DNA of 64,000 nucleotides from Chryseobacterium tagetis (lineage in GTDB: Bacteria; Bacteroidota; Bacteroidia; Flavobacteriales; Weeksellaceae): NCBI RefSeq assembly GCF_016735585.2, contig NZ_JAERSE020000001.1, positions 124,001 to 188,000 on the forward strand, read 5' to 3'. A program made the translations under genes and the position numbers. Below the pieces are notes generated by a model. The model saw only the letters and a list, made by a program, of their open reading frames with translations, had not been told where the DNA came from and ran no database searches. Position 1 is the stretch's first letter. Each line of letters starts with the position of its first letter. Below, piece by piece: positions 9,529-19,641 of the stretch.

Positions 9529-11175
9529 TTAGTAAGCCGGATTTTGTGGAAAGTTTTTGTTTTGATTTAAATCCAGCACGGTCTGAGGTATCGGTCTCAA
9601 AATTTTCAGAGTACCATTATTCCCATTAAAATTGGCTGCACTGGTGATTTTATAATTATATTGTACGGCTCTTGCTACGAGAGTTCCTGTACGTTTAAGA
9701 TCAAACCATCTGTTATATTCTCCCAGCATTTCTCTGCCGCGTTCATCCAGAATATAATTGATGTCAAACTCTGCCAGTGTTGCATTTGGAACTCCGGCTC
9801 TTGTTCTTACCACATTTAATTTCGCAAGTCCTGCCGCTGAGTTTCCGGATTTTAAATAGGCTTCAGCAGCAATAAGATAGGTATCTGCCAATCTGGAAAC
9901 GATAATGTCTCTTGTGCTTACCGGACCTGTACTTGATGGTGTTGTGGTTGCCGGGTCATCAAATTTTTTCACCGGAATGGTCTGATAATCTAGGTTCTTA
10001 ACTAAGGTATAAGCAGCGTCATATGTTCCTTTATCATGATAAACAAATCCGGTTGCAAGTTTTGTTGAATTAGCAGTCATCCAGGCTGTTTTGTCTGCAG
10101 CAGTGTACCACATGGGTTCATAAAAATGTTTAATTTTAAGAGTTGATTTATCCGCTACTCTGAAGAAATCATAATACTTTTCATACACCACATTCATAAA
10201 CGTAGCGTCCCATCTTAAATCACCTTGTTTGAATAAATTTAAAGCATATGTTGTCGGACAAAGGTTGTAACTTCTCAGGGGTGCGCTTCCATTAGTTTCT
10301 GCACCTCCAAGATATGAGCTGTAATAATAGAACTGCTTATTTCCTAATGTAGTAGGGGAGCTTGATGTTGAATTAAAATTATACTGTACAGAGAAAATAG
10401 TTTCTGCATTCAGGTCATTCCCTGGATAAAACAATTCAGATGGAAGAATAATTAAACCTTGCCCTGCAATCGCAGCTTCAGCGTAAGTTGCTGCTGTAGC
10501 AAAATCAGTAGAAGAACCGAAACTTTCATAGCCTCTGGTAAGATATACTTTAGCCAAAAGGTCGTTCACCGCTTTTTTATTTACCCTTCCACTGGTGGAG
10601 TATGCTGTCGTTCCTACAGCTGCCAATGAAGCTTCTAGTTCTTTGATGATATATGTATAAACTTCTTGGGCAGAATTTCTGTCAAATTGTAAAGTGGGAT
10701 TAGTGAAGTTTTCTTCTACAATAGGTACACCACCATACGTTTGAACCAAAAGAAAATAGGCATTTGCCCTCAAAAATCTTGCTTCTCCAACTAAAACGGG
10801 AATATTAGCATTCTGTTCTGTAATGGCAGAATAATAAACGGTCTTATTAACAGACTGAATAAGCTGATAACATGCCATATATAATTGATCTACCCCTTCT
10901 GAAGCAGGAATAAGCTGTTTATATTGGCTTAGACCGGCAGGTTCCGGGCTTCGTCCCTCTGCATACATATCTGTACCCGCTACAAAAAGCCATGGATCTC
11001 CACCATAGATGTCTTTTAACGAGGCATAATTGGCATTCACAAGCAACTGAAAACCGACTGCAGTTTTATAAGCTTCATCTGCAGGTACATTCGATAAACT
11101 TTCTTCTTCTATAAAATCATTGCATGAATTAAAAAGTGAAGTGACAAATAGTAATAATAGTATTATTTTTTTCAT
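9529..11175 (-). CDS. SusD/RagB-family outer-membrane nutrient-binding lipoprotein
   Basis: A 548-residue SusD-like protein. The signal peptide ends in a lipobox (LFNSC, C18), so it should be a surface lipoprotein that caps the SusC channel. The N-terminal SusD_N region starts EESLSNVPADEAYKTAVGFQ, TPR-like helices follow (VGEARFLRANAYFLLVQTYG), and the family's C-terminal block is present (RLADTYLIAAEAYLKSG, then ILDERGREMLGEYNRWFDLKR, ending NFPQNPAY). It lies 10 bp downstream of the susC-like gene and is surely cotranscribed. No glycoside hydrolase or regulator is adjacent, so the glycan or peptide substrate is unknown. If the susC frameshift is real, this protein may lack its partner. Confidence 0.95.
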   Translation of the reverse strand: MKKIILLLLFVTSLFNSCNDFIEEESLSNVPADEAYKTAVGFQLLVNANYASLKDIYGGDPWLFVAGTDMYAEGRSPEPAGLSQYKQLIPASEGVDQLYMACYQLIQSVNKTVYYSAITEQNANIPVLVGEARFLRANAYFLLVQTYGGVPIVEENFTNPTLQFDRNSAQEVYTYIIKELEASLAAVGTTAYSTSGRVNKKAVNDLLAKVYLTRGYESFGSSTDFATAATYAEAAIAGQGLIILPSELFYPGNDLNAETIFSVQYNFNSTSSSPTTLGNKQFYYYSSYLGGAETNGSAPLRSYNLCPTTYALNLFKQGDLRWDATFMNVVYEKYYDFFRVADKSTLKIKHFYEPMWYTAADKTAWMTANSTKLATGFVYHDKGTYDAAYTLVKNLDYQTIPVKKFDDPATTTPSSTGPVSTRDIIVSRLADTYLIAAEAYLKSGNSAAGLAKLNVVRTRAGVPNATLAEFDINYILDERGREMLGEYNRWFDLKRTGTLVARAVQYNYKITSAANFNGNNGTLKILRPIPQTVLDLNQNKNFPQNPAY

Positions 11176-11185
11176 GATGGTTTAA

Positions 11186-14100
11186 TTAAAATTTAGCACT
11201 TAATCCCAATTGTGTAGTTATTGCAGCGGGTCTGTTTACTCCCATATTCGCTGCAGCCCATTCCGGATCATATCCGTCGAATTTAGTAAATACAAAAGGG
11301 TCAAGAACGTTTACGTAAATTCTTAAATTGGTCATTTTTATTTTCTTAAGAAATTCTGGCTCAAAAGTATATCCTAGAGAAATATTTTTTACTTTGGTAA
11401 ATGATACATCTCTGTAATAGCCAAATCCTGTTGACCAGAATGCTCCGGCTCCGGTTGCTACAGGTCCGGGTCTTGGGTTGCTGTTATTGGCATTCGAAGC
11501 AATTCCTGCACTGTTGGTCGGTACAAAATACTCCATGGCCATTTTTTGGCGTCCTCTGTCTGAAACATCAGCAAAGTTTTGATGGAATGTACTTAAAACC
11601 GTTTGTCCCTGACTGGTAATGATCGAAAAATTAAAATCAAATTTCCCTATGGTAAACCTTGAATAAAAACTTCCCTGCCATTTCGGAACAGAACTGCCGA
11701 TCACTGTTCTGTCATTAGCATCAAACTTACCATCTCCATTGATGTCTTTAGGTCTTGCCTGTCCCGGTGCCATTCCGTAAGCTGCTGCCTGAGCTGCCTC
11801 GCTTTCCTGCCAGACTCCATCATATACATAATTAAAATTAGGATTTAAACTAGATCCCAAAATAAGATTATTTCCTTTGTCACTTACCTGATCCTGATTG
11901 TAAATGGATTCAAGTTTGTTTACATTTTTAGTGAAAGTGAAAGTAGTTTCCCAAGTAATGAGATTACTTTTTATATTTTTTGTGTTGAGCATGACTTCAA
12001 CCCCTTTGTTACTTACAGAACCAACGTTCCCATAGATATATTTTACACCCATTTCTGCGGGTAATTGTTGTCTGTAAATCAAGTTTCTGAAAGACGGTCA
12101 TATACATCCACCGAACCTGTGATTCTGTTTCTGAGAAAGCCGAAATCCAAACCGAAGTTAAGCTCTCGCGTTTTTTCCCAGGTAAGAGATTGATTGGCAA
12201 AAACAGAAGACTGTAATCCTGGAACCAGCTCATTTCCATTGGCATAAAAAGTTTGTTGATCCAGTAGTGCAAGTGATTGATAGGGAGCTACGTTATCATT
12301 TCCTGTATACCCGATACTGGCTCTCAGTTTTAAATCTGAAATGGTTTTTACATTTTCAAGAAAAGATTCTTTATTGATTTTCCATCCTAATGCCAAAGAA
12401 GGAAAAGCGGTCCATTTATTACCTGTAGACAATACAGAAGAGCCGTCCCATCTTGTAGATGCTGTCAATAAATATTTGTCTTTAAATGCGTAATTTAATC
12501 GTACAGCATAAGAGTTCAGGGTTCTTTTCATGTAAGGAGGGGCCTGAAGCTGATAACTGCTTTGAAGACCAAATCCTAAATTGTAAAATTCTGAATTGAA
12601 AGGCTGTCCGTTTGAATACCCATACGATGATTCATTTTCATTGGAATACAAACTTTGAAGGAGTAGCAAGCTCACATCATGTACATCATTAAATGTATAT
12701 TTTAAATCAATCTGGTTGTCCCAGGTATAATTGAAATTTTCTGATTTAGCTACCGATGCAGAGTTTTTGTTGATAAGGGCAATCCCGATATTGGTTTGAG
12801 CAGTATTTGATATTCCGAGATTGGTATTTGAGAATCCTGCAGAAAAAGTTGTTTTAAAGGATAGCCATTTTTTCGGCTGATACTGGAAGAATAAATTCCC
12901 CAAAGTCTGCCAGGTTCTTTCATTTTGCCTTGAATTGGCAATCTCTAACAACGGATTTATTGTACTTGTTTTATTGATGGCCCACGAACCGTCAGGATAA
13001 GTAAGTTTTCCGGGGAGCAAAAACAACTGTCCGGGAATATCATTTCCATTAGCATCAACAGCATAAGGTGACATAAGCGGACTGAAACTGAATGCTGAAC
13101 GCATGGCAGTGTCGCTACCATATTCTGTAACCGTTCTTGCCACGGTAATATTGGCTCCTGTAGTAAATTTAGAATTGATTTTATGATTGATACCAAGCTT
13201 AAAAGTATACTTGTCATTAGAATCATTAGCAATGATACCGTCATTTCCCTGAACACCAAAAGAAAGGTTATATCCTAATCCACCATCTGATCTTCCTGAA
13301 ATATTTACATAATGATTCTGCATAACACCAGGTTGCAATACCGCATCGTACCAGTCAAAATTATATCCGTTATTGGCTCGCTGAACTAATAATGGACTTT
13401 GATTTCCCGCCAGAGTAGCCAATTGTGCCGGTGTCTGGGTAGTTGGTGTCGCACTCAGATACGCTGCTTGGTGAAAATTCCACCATTCTGCTCCCGTCAT
13501 CATTTTGGGAAGACGGGTTGCTGTTCTTATTCCGTATGATGTTTCCACCGAAACATTGATTCCTGATTTTACGGTTGCCCCACTTTTGGTGGTGACAATA
13601 ACAACCCCGCTTGCTCCTCTGGAGCCGTAGATTGCCGCTGAAGAGGCATCTTTCAAAACATCCATTCTGGCAATATCCTGAGGATTAAGAAAATCGATAT
13701 TATCCGAAGGTACACCGTCTACTACAAACAAGGGATTTCCTGATGAGATGAGGGAATTGCTGCCGCGAATACTCATCTTGAAACCGTCACCCACTCTTCC
13801 TGAGTTTGAAGTGATATTCACACCAGCCATACTTCCCTGTATTGCTTCAAGCGGACTTGTTGTATTTCTTTCTACAATCTTATCTGCACTTAAAGTATTG
13901 ACAGAACCGGTAAGATCTGATTTTTTTACACTTCCGTAACCTACTAAAACGACCTGTTCAATGGCTTTAGTTCTTTCTTCCTTTAGTGGAATCGCGATAA
14001 ATGAACGGTTATCCACAGCAACGGTTTGCGGCTGAAAACCATCATTCTCAACAGAAAGTGAGGATTGATCTTTTAAAAGTTTAATAATGAAATTACCTTC

Positions 14101-14298
14101 TGCATCGGTTGTAACGGAGTTTTCTGTACCTTCTTCCTTTACCGTTACATTAGGAATAGGAGCCTTTTTGTCGTTTGTGATCTTTCCACTTACCTCTTTG
14201 CCTTGCTGTGCAAAAACTACCGCAGAGGAAAACAGGAACAAAACAGCAAGCTTTTGACGAACCCGAAAGCCAGATTCTGCTATTTTTTCGAATGACAT
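11186..14298 (-). pseudogene. SusC/RagA-family TonB-linked outer-membrane channel, broken by a -1 frameshift
   Basis: Two minus-strand frames together make one SusC protein: residues 1-739 (14298 to 12079) and a 298-residue continuation (about 12082 to 11186). The first frame ends YDRLSET-stop; restoring one A in the run near 12083-12087 would read YDRLSENLIYRQQLPAEMG straight through, giving about 1,038 residues, the usual SusC length. Domains: signal peptide ending VVFAQ, a carboxypeptidase-regulatory-like domain (VSGKITNDKKAPIPNVTV), a TonB-box-like stretch (EQVVLVGYGSVKKSDL), the plug with SIRGSNSLIS and the SusC motif LKDASSAAIYGSRGASGVV, and the beta-barrel ending LGLSAKF. Because the lost base is in a homopolymer, a sequencing error is as likely as true inactivation. 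Only 10 bp separate it from susD. Confidence 0.9.
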
Positions 14299-14838
14299 AA
14301 TTTTAATTTTTTGATGTGTTAAATTTTGCTTTTCAACAAGAAACCTGAGCTTAGCTACTTCTCAAATACTTGATTGAAAAATTAATTAAAAAATTTGTGT
14401 AATCGATTGCGCATTTCGAAATTTTAATTTGCTTTCTATATTAAACTTTTTTTAATAAAATATTAATGTTTTTTAACGTAATGTTAATTTTTATATTTAA
14501 TTATTTGATTTTCAGCAATTTATTTTTATTGTTTTTATTCATTGAAACATGATTTTTATCACGTTTTTGGTTTTTTTTGAGTTTTTATTTTCCCGAAAAA
14601 ATGGAGCTATAACAAATTTTCTTTCATCTATGAAAAATTATTATGAAACAAGATAACATTAATTTGAAATAATATTGACGTTCAAAAAAATGGAGTTATT
14701 ATAGAAATTAAATCAAAATTTCTTATTTGGAAAAGTATCCCTTATCATGAAAATGATGTAATTAAAAAGAAACGTAATGTGGGATATTAAATTGAAAGAA
14801 TTTCAAGTCAATATTCAATTGAAAAATTTGTTGACAAG
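14299..14838. other. Long AT-rich upstream region of susC
   Basis: About 540 bp with no open frame that looks coding. It carries one clear palindrome at 14396-14413 (separate entry) about 100 bp before the susC start. The rest is very AT-rich, with T and A tracts. No convincing -7 box was found. Confidence 0.6.
14396..14413. promoter_or_regulatory. Palindrome upstream of susC, LacI-type operator candidate
   Basis: TGTGTAATCGATTGCGCA is an 18-bp imperfect palindrome around AATCGATT with a central CG. LacI-family operators share this central CG layout. Its place about 98 bp upstream of the susC start codon suits a regulator of the susCD pair. No LacI gene is in the window, so the assignment is inference. 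Confidence 0.4.
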
Positions 14839-14892
14839 TCAAAAAAAAACATAAATCCATCTTACAAAGTTGGTAAGATGGATTTATGTTTT
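14839..14892 (-). terminator. Terminator after the DUF4197 gene
   Basis: A 20-bp stem (ACATAAATCCATCTTAC and its complement) with a short loop; on the minus strand it is followed by a long T run. Confidence 0.9.
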
Positions 14893-14942
14893 GAAAATAT
14901 TTTATAATATAATAAAATTCAGAGGTCTAAGACTGGAAAGAA

Positions 14943-15746
14943 TTACTTCGCGTCCTGCGCTCCAAACACTTTCTGCAAAATGCTCGTTGTTCTCATTGCC
15001 GGGGTGTTTCTGATTCCGCTTTCTTTCTCTGCAACCATTTTAAAAACACCATTGATGGTTTCGGTGGTTACATATTCGTTAAGATCGGTAGTAATAGATT
15101 GTCCCGTTAACGTATTATATTTTGAAATAATCCCTTTCCAAACACTGTCTGCACCTACTTTTCCAAGAGAAGCTTTTACTTTAGGCTGAAAAGCGGTAAA
15201 AAGCTGAGTCTGGGTTTTGGTTTGTAAATAGTTTGTTGCGGCATTGTCGGTACCCAATAGAATATTTTTTGCATCTGTAATGGTCATTGAGGTGATGGCA
15301 TTGGTGAAAATAGGAGCGGCTTCAGTGACTGCATCTTCAGCTGCTCTGTTCAGCAATTTTACACCCTGATCAGCTAGACTTCCCAATCCTAAAGAACGAA
15401 GAGTCGTATCAACTTTTCGTAGTTTTTCAGGCATTAAGATTTTTACAGCTTCATTCTTCAAAAAACCATCAGTTACACCCAATTTTTTTACCCCTTCATT
15501 TACTCCAAGACTTAAAGCTTCCTTCAATCCTGATGAAATTTGTGTTGAGCTAAGGCTTCCAAGATTGATCGGAGAAGAAGTTGTAGAAGTACTTTTGGGA
15601 GTCGTTGCTGAAGTCGTTGTTTTTACAGGCGTATTCAGATCAATACCGGTATTATCTTTTACAGCAGATTTAATGGCATCAAGAATTTGTGCCTGTGCCG
15701 AAACTGAAAATAATACCATTCCAGCTAATAAAATTGTTTTTCTCAT
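14943..15746 (-). CDS. DUF4197 domain-containing exported protein
   Basis: A 267-residue protein with a signal peptide (MRKTILLAGMVLFSVSAQA) followed by a low-complexity Thr/Ser linker (about residues 40-58) and a DUF4197 domain. Recognisable DUF4197 blocks are LSSTQISSGLKEALSLGVNEG, DGFLKNEAVKILMPEKLRKV, LLNRAAEDAVTEAAPIFTNAI and the C-terminal TTSILQKVFGAQ. The domain is mostly helical and its function is not known. The gene is alone on the minus strand, divergent from the GH20 gene and closed by a strong terminator. It is probably periplasmic or envelope-associated; no lipobox is seen. Confidence 0.88.
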   Translation of the reverse strand: MRKTILLAGMVLFSVSAQAQILDAIKSAVKDNTGIDLNTPVKTTTSATTPKSTSTTSSPINLGSLSSTQISSGLKEALSLGVNEGVKKLGVTDGFLKNEAVKILMPEKLRKVDTTLRSLGLGSLADQGVKLLNRAAEDAVTEAAPIFTNAITSMTITDAKNILLGTDNAATNYLQTKTQTQLFTAFQPKVKASLGKVGADSVWKGIISKYNTLTGQSITTDLNEYVTTETINGVFKMVAEKESGIRNTPAMRTTSILQKVFGAQDAK

Positions 15747-15850
15747 TGTATATTTTATGCAAAATTAGATATTTTCATTGGTAATAAGTTAAATCAATCA
15801 TTACAATTTTAGGAAAATAAGTATATTCGCTAAAATCTTAATAGAATAAA

Positions 15851-18124
15851 ATGTTGCGTTTCTTACTGGTATTTTCTGTATTCATTTCAAGCTGTATCTT
15901 TTCTCAAAAAAAACTGAATTTAATTCCTTATCCGCAAAAAATTGAATTTTCAGAAGGAGAATTTACAATTCCTAAAGCATTGATATTAAGTGAATATCTT
16001 CCTAAAGAAGAAACAGAATACTTTAAGAAGCATTTTGATAAGGCATTTACATTTAAATATGAAAAAAATCAAAATAAAGTTCATATAGTACACTCATTCT
16101 ATCCGCCAACAATATCACATGTATCGAACAAGGACGACGAAAAAAAAGAAAAATATTCCATTTATATTTCTTCAAAACGTATTACCATAAATTCTTATAC
16201 AAAACAGGGGTATTTTCTGGCTCTCCAGACTTTGATCCAATTATTTGAACAGTATAAAGACTCAGGGAAAATACCCGCAATGAAAATCGAAGATGAACCA
16301 AAATTCGCTTGGCGTGGAATGCATCTGGACGTTTGCCGTCATTTCTTCACGGTTGAAGAAGTAAAACAGTATATCGATTATTTGGCAATGTATAAGTTAA
16401 ATACCTTTCACTGGCATTTAACAGACGATCAGGGGTGGAGAATTGAAATTAAAAAGTATCCGAAACTTACCCAAGTTGGTTCAAAGCGTAAAGAATCGAT
16501 GATCGGAGCGTATGTTGATAATACGTTTGACGGAAAACCTTATGGTCCTTATTTTTATACACAGGATCAGATTAAAGAAGTGGTAAAATATGCACAGGAA
16601 AGGCACATCACAGTGGTTCCTGAAATTGAAATGCCGGGCCATGCGCTGGCTGCATTGACTGCTTATCCTGAGTTGGCTTGTACAAAGGGACCTTTTGAAC
16701 CGGCAACGAAATGGGGCGTTTTTGACGATGTTTTCTGCCCTAAAGATGAAACGTTCAAGTTTTTGGAAAATGTTTTGGATGAAGTAATGACGCTTTTCCC
16801 GTCTGAATACATTCATATAGGAGGTGATGAGTGCCCGAAAACAAGATGGAAAGAATGTGCACATTGTCAGGAACTGATTAAAAAAAATAATTTAAAAGAT
16901 GAACATGGCTTACAAAGTTATTTTATCCATAAAATTGAAAAATATGTCAATTCAAAAGGGCGAAAAATTATCGGTTGGGACGAAATTTTAGAAGGTGGAT
17001 TAGCACCCAATGCTGCCGTAATGAGCTGGACAGGAGTAAATGGAGGAATTGAAGCTGCAAAATCAGGACATTTTGCCGTCATGACACCGGGATCTTATTG
17101 TTATTTCGATCATTATCAGGGAGATCCTGCTACAGAGCCGAATGCTTTCGGAGGATTTACGCCTTTAGATAAAGTCTATTCTTACAACCCGATTCCGAGC
17201 GAATTGAACAAAGAACAGGCAAAATTTATCAAAGGGGTTCAGGCAAACTTATGGACAGAATATATTTTAGACTTTAAGCAGGTTCAGTATATGATTTTTC
17301 CAAGATTGTTCGCGCTTTCTGAAGTGGGATGGGGAACAGCAGATCCTAAAAACTATAAAGAATTTGAAGGCAGAGTGATCAATGAATTCAAAGTCTTGGA
17401 TAAAATGGGAGTGAATTATGCAAAAAGTATCTATAATATTACTGGAAAAGTAACGGCTGCCAATAATGGCGTTTCTTACGAACTTTCCACATCACAGGAT
17501 CCTAATGGAATTCGATATACATTAGACGGAACTGATCCAACAGTAAATTCTCAGGTTTATAAAAGTCCTGTTTCGGTTTCAAAATCATTAACGGTAAAAT
17601 CTGCTTATTTTGAAAACGGACAATTGAAAAGTGCAGTTTCTTCACAAACTTTTACGGTTTCAAAAACGACTGGCAAAAAAATTACATTGGAGCAGCAGCC
17701 GAGTGAGAATTATTCTTTTGGAGGAGCTTTCACTTTGGTAGACGGAATTATCGGAAACCAAAGACAACTAGGAAAAACATGGTTAGGATTCCCGGGAAAA
17801 GATGTGGTAGCAACGATTGATTTCGGACAGAAAACTCAGTTTTCAGAAGTTTATTTTAACACATTGGATAATAAAGGAAGCTGGATTCATTTTGCTAAAT
17901 CAGCACAAATCTTTATTTCTGATGACGGAGCAAATTTTAAAATGATTAAAGAAATAGGGAAGGAAGAAATCCTGAATGCAAAAGGGAAAATTAAGCTTAC
18001 CATAGGAAATCAAAACTCAAAATATATCAAAGTTAAAATTGAAAATGCAGGGATCATTCCTACGGGAAATCCGGGTGCGGATTCAAAAGCGTGGCTTTTT
18101 GTAGATGAAATTGGCGTAAATTAG
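15851..18124 (+). CDS. Beta-N-acetylhexosaminidase, GH20
   Basis: A 757-residue exo-hexosaminidase that removes terminal GlcNAc/GalNAc. The N-terminus has a signal sequence; FISSC (C15) could be a lipobox, so it may be a lipoprotein. Domains: GH20b (about 20-140); GH20 catalytic domain with MHLDVCRHFF, HWHLTDDQGWRIEIKKYP and the catalytic pair D326-E327 in HIGGDECP; a chitobiase-type C-terminal domain (IRYTLDGTDPTVNS, about 555-600); and an F5/8 type C-like carbohydrate-binding domain (about 625-757). The pair and layout are typical for Bacteroidota enzymes acting on N-glycans or chitin oligomers. The Crp/Fnr gene follows only 19 bp downstream, so read-through is possible. It fits with the glycosylasparaginase and beta-mannosidase further on. 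Confidence 0.95.
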   Translation: MLRFLLVFSVFISSCIFSQKKLNLIPYPQKIEFSEGEFTIPKALILSEYLPKEETEYFKKHFDKAFTFKYEKNQNKVHIVHSFYPPTISHVSNKDDEKKEKYSIYISSKRITINSYTKQGYFLALQTLIQLFEQYKDSGKIPAMKIEDEPKFAWRGMHLDVCRHFFTVEEVKQYIDYLAMYKLNTFHWHLTDDQGWRIEIKKYPKLTQVGSKRKESMIGAYVDNTFDGKPYGPYFYTQDQIKEVVKYAQERHITVVPEIEMPGHALAALTAYPELACTKGPFEPATKWGVFDDVFCPKDETFKFLENVLDEVMTLFPSEYIHIGGDECPKTRWKECAHCQELIKKNNLKDEHGLQSYFIHKIEKYVNSKGRKIIGWDEILEGGLAPNAAVMSWTGVNGGIEAAKSGHFAVMTPGSYCYFDHYQGDPATEPNAFGGFTPLDKVYSYNPIPSELNKEQAKFIKGVQANLWTEYILDFKQVQYMIFPRLFALSEVGWGTADPKNYKEFEGRVINEFKVLDKMGVNYAKSIYNITGKVTAANNGVSYELSTSQDPNGIRYTLDGTDPTVNSQVYKSPVSVSKSLTVKSAYFENGQLKSAVSSQTFTVSKTTGKKITLEQQPSENYSFGGAFTLVDGIIGNQRQLGKTWLGFPGKDVVATIDFGQKTQFSEVYFNTLDNKGSWIHFAKSAQIFISDDGANFKMIKEIGKEEILNAKGKIKLTIGNQNSKYIKVKIENAGIIPTGNPGADSKAWLFVDEIGVN

Positions 18125-18143
18125 TAAGTAATTTAATAGCATT

Positions 18144-18770
18144 ATGGAAAACACGGTTTTATCTTCAGAATTTAATTCTTCTCCCGAACTGGTTAAAAAG
18201 CTTTATCAATACGGAATCACCAAAACGTATCAGGAAGGAGATATTATTTTAGATGAAAACTCTTCTATCCGTTCGATTCCAATTGTGATGAAAGGAATGA
18301 TGAAGGTCATTCGTACCGAGGAGGACGGACGCGAGATTTTATTACACTACATCAAAGCCGGAGAAAGCTGCATTATGTCGTTCTTGGGCGGAATGCACAA
18401 TGAAAAAAGTATTGTAAAAGCTGAAGTGGAAGAAGATACCGAGATCCTGTTTTTACCTGTAGATAAAGTTTCTCTTTTTATCAAAGAATATCCGGAATGG
18501 CTAGATTATATTTTCCGCCTTTATCATAAACGCTTCGAAGAATTGTTGGATATTATCAACGCAATCGCTTTCAAAAAAGTAGACGAAAGATTGGTGAATC
18601 TGCTTCAGAAAAAATCAGAATTATCGAATTCTAATACCATTATCATCACTCACGAACAATTGGCAAACGAATTGGGAACAGCCAGAGTTGTTGTTTCCAG
18701 ATTGCTGAAACAGCTGGAAGAAGAAGGAAAGCTGAAGCTGGGCAGAAATAAAATTCAACTTTTATTTTAA
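18144..18770 (+). CDS. Crp/Fnr-family transcriptional regulator (sulfur block)
   Basis: A 208-residue regulator with an N-terminal cyclic-nucleotide-binding-like domain (GDIILDENSSIRSIPIVMKG; EILLHYIKAGESCIMSFLGG) and a C-terminal winged helix (ITHEQLANELGTARVVVSRLLKQLEEEGKLKLGRNKI). It has cysteines but no Fnr-type iron-sulfur cluster pattern. It heads a run of sulfur-related genes. Two of these carry an identical repeat upstream, placed where a class II Crp/Fnr activator would bind. I infer that this protein senses sulfide, polysulfide or redox state and activates both promoters; the signal is not visible in the sequence. Confidence 0.9.
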   Translation: MENTVLSSEFNSSPELVKKLYQYGITKTYQEGDIILDENSSIRSIPIVMKGMMKVIRTEEDGREILLHYIKAGESCIMSFLGGMHNEKSIVKAEVEEDTEILFLPVDKVSLFIKEYPEWLDYIFRLYHKRFEELLDIINAIAFKKVDERLVNLLQKKSELSNSNTIIITHEQLANELGTARVVVSRLLKQLEEEGKLKLGRNKIQLLF

Positions 18771-18771
18771 G

Positions 18772-18819
18772 TTATGTAACAAAAGTAGCGGTACAGAAAT
18801 AGAGGAATTTCCATTTTTG
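18772..18819 (+). promoter_or_regulatory. Predicted Crp/Fnr-controlled promoter of the TauE/SafE gene
   Basis: A 22-bp element (18772-18793, core TGTAACAAAAGTAGCGGTA) is repeated exactly at 19642-19663. It is followed 26 bases later by a -7-like box ending TTTTTG (18819). If the centre is in the AAAA, it lies 36-37 bases upstream of the G of the -7 box, about -41 from the start of transcription, the class II activator position. Confidence 0.65.
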
Positions 18820-18844
18820 CTTTCAAATTGAGAAGGAAGTAAAA

Positions 18845-19636
18845 ATGGAAATTTTTGGTTATATCGCGGCTGTTTTAATTGGTGTTTCTTTAGGATTAAT
18901 CGGGGGAGGTGGAAGTATTCTTACCGTTCCCGTTCTGGTTTATCTTTTTGAGATAGATGCATTAGTTGCCACGGAATATTCGCTTTTTATTGTTGGAATC
19001 AGTAGTGTTACTGGTTCATTGGCTTATTTCAAAAAAAGATTGGTCAATCTTAAAATTGCCGTCGTTTTTGGAATTCCGTCTGTGATTTCTATTTTTCTTA
19101 CCCGAAACTATCTTTTACCTCTCATTCCGGAGGAAGTTTTTACCATCAATCATTTGATGATTACTAAAGATATTTTCCTGCTGTTGATTTTTGCAGGATT
19201 AATGATCCTTGCTTCCTATAAAATGATCCGGAAAGGTGGAAAACAAGAGGATCAAAGCGAAACAAATAAAAATAATACACTTTTAGCAGCAGGAGAAGGC
19301 TCTGTCGTTGGGATTTTAACAGGATTAGTCGGAGCTGGAGGTGGATTTATGATTATTCCGGCATTGGTTAATCTTCTCAAAACCCCAATGAAGGTAGCAA
19401 TCGGAACTTCTCTGGTCATCATTTCTGTAAACTCTCTGATCGGATTTTTTTCCTCAATTCATCATACTACGATTGACTGGAGATTTCTGTCATCCATATC
19501 AGCAATTGCTGTTCTCGGAATTATAATAGGGTCTTATTTATCAAAAAAAATCGATGGAAAAAAGCTTAAACCGGCTTTCGGATGGTTCATTTTGATCATG
19601 GGATTTTATATCATCATTAAAGAAATTTTTCTGTAG
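18845..19636 (+). CDS. TauE/SafE-family sulfite/sulfonate exporter (sulfur block)
   Basis: A 263-residue membrane protein with about eight helices in two related halves. Each half carries the family glycine motif: IGVSLGLIGGGGSILTVPVL near the N-terminus and GILTGLVGAGGGFMIIPAL in the middle. The family exports sulfite, sulfoacetate and related anions. Here it sits between a Crp/Fnr regulator and a persulfide-dioxygenase-like enzyme, so export of the sulfite formed by that enzyme is the likely role. It has its own copy of the shared repeat promoter. A second, longer TauE/SafE protein is encoded with the cys operon at 54977. Confidence 0.9.
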   Translation: MEIFGYIAAVLIGVSLGLIGGGGSILTVPVLVYLFEIDALVATEYSLFIVGISSVTGSLAYFKKRLVNLKIAVVFGIPSVISIFLTRNYLLPLIPEEVFTINHLMITKDIFLLLIFAGLMILASYKMIRKGGKQEDQSETNKNNTLLAAGEGSVVGILTGLVGAGGGFMIIPALVNLLKTPMKVAIGTSLVIISVNSLIGFFSSIHHTTIDWRFLSSISAIAVLGIIIGSYLSKKIDGKKLKPAFGWFILIMGFYIIIKEIFL

Positions 19637-19641
19637 AATCC

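Noticed and set aside
12079..12090. Programmed -1 ribosomal frameshift in susC
   Set aside because: The site lacks a proper slippery heptamer and no downstream structure was seen; a mutation or base-call error is simpler.
12957..13259. Leucine/methionine-rich minus-strand frames inside susC
   Set aside because: They are shifted readings of the susC beta-barrel region; composition is skewed and no start context exists.
14299..14838. Possible small RNA or riboswitch before susC
   Set aside because: No structured, conserved-looking element beyond the palindrome and the downstream terminator could be read by eye.
16481..16864. 127-codon minus-strand frame inside the GH20 gene
   Set aside because: Antisense shadow of the catalytic domain; composition is unlike any protein family.
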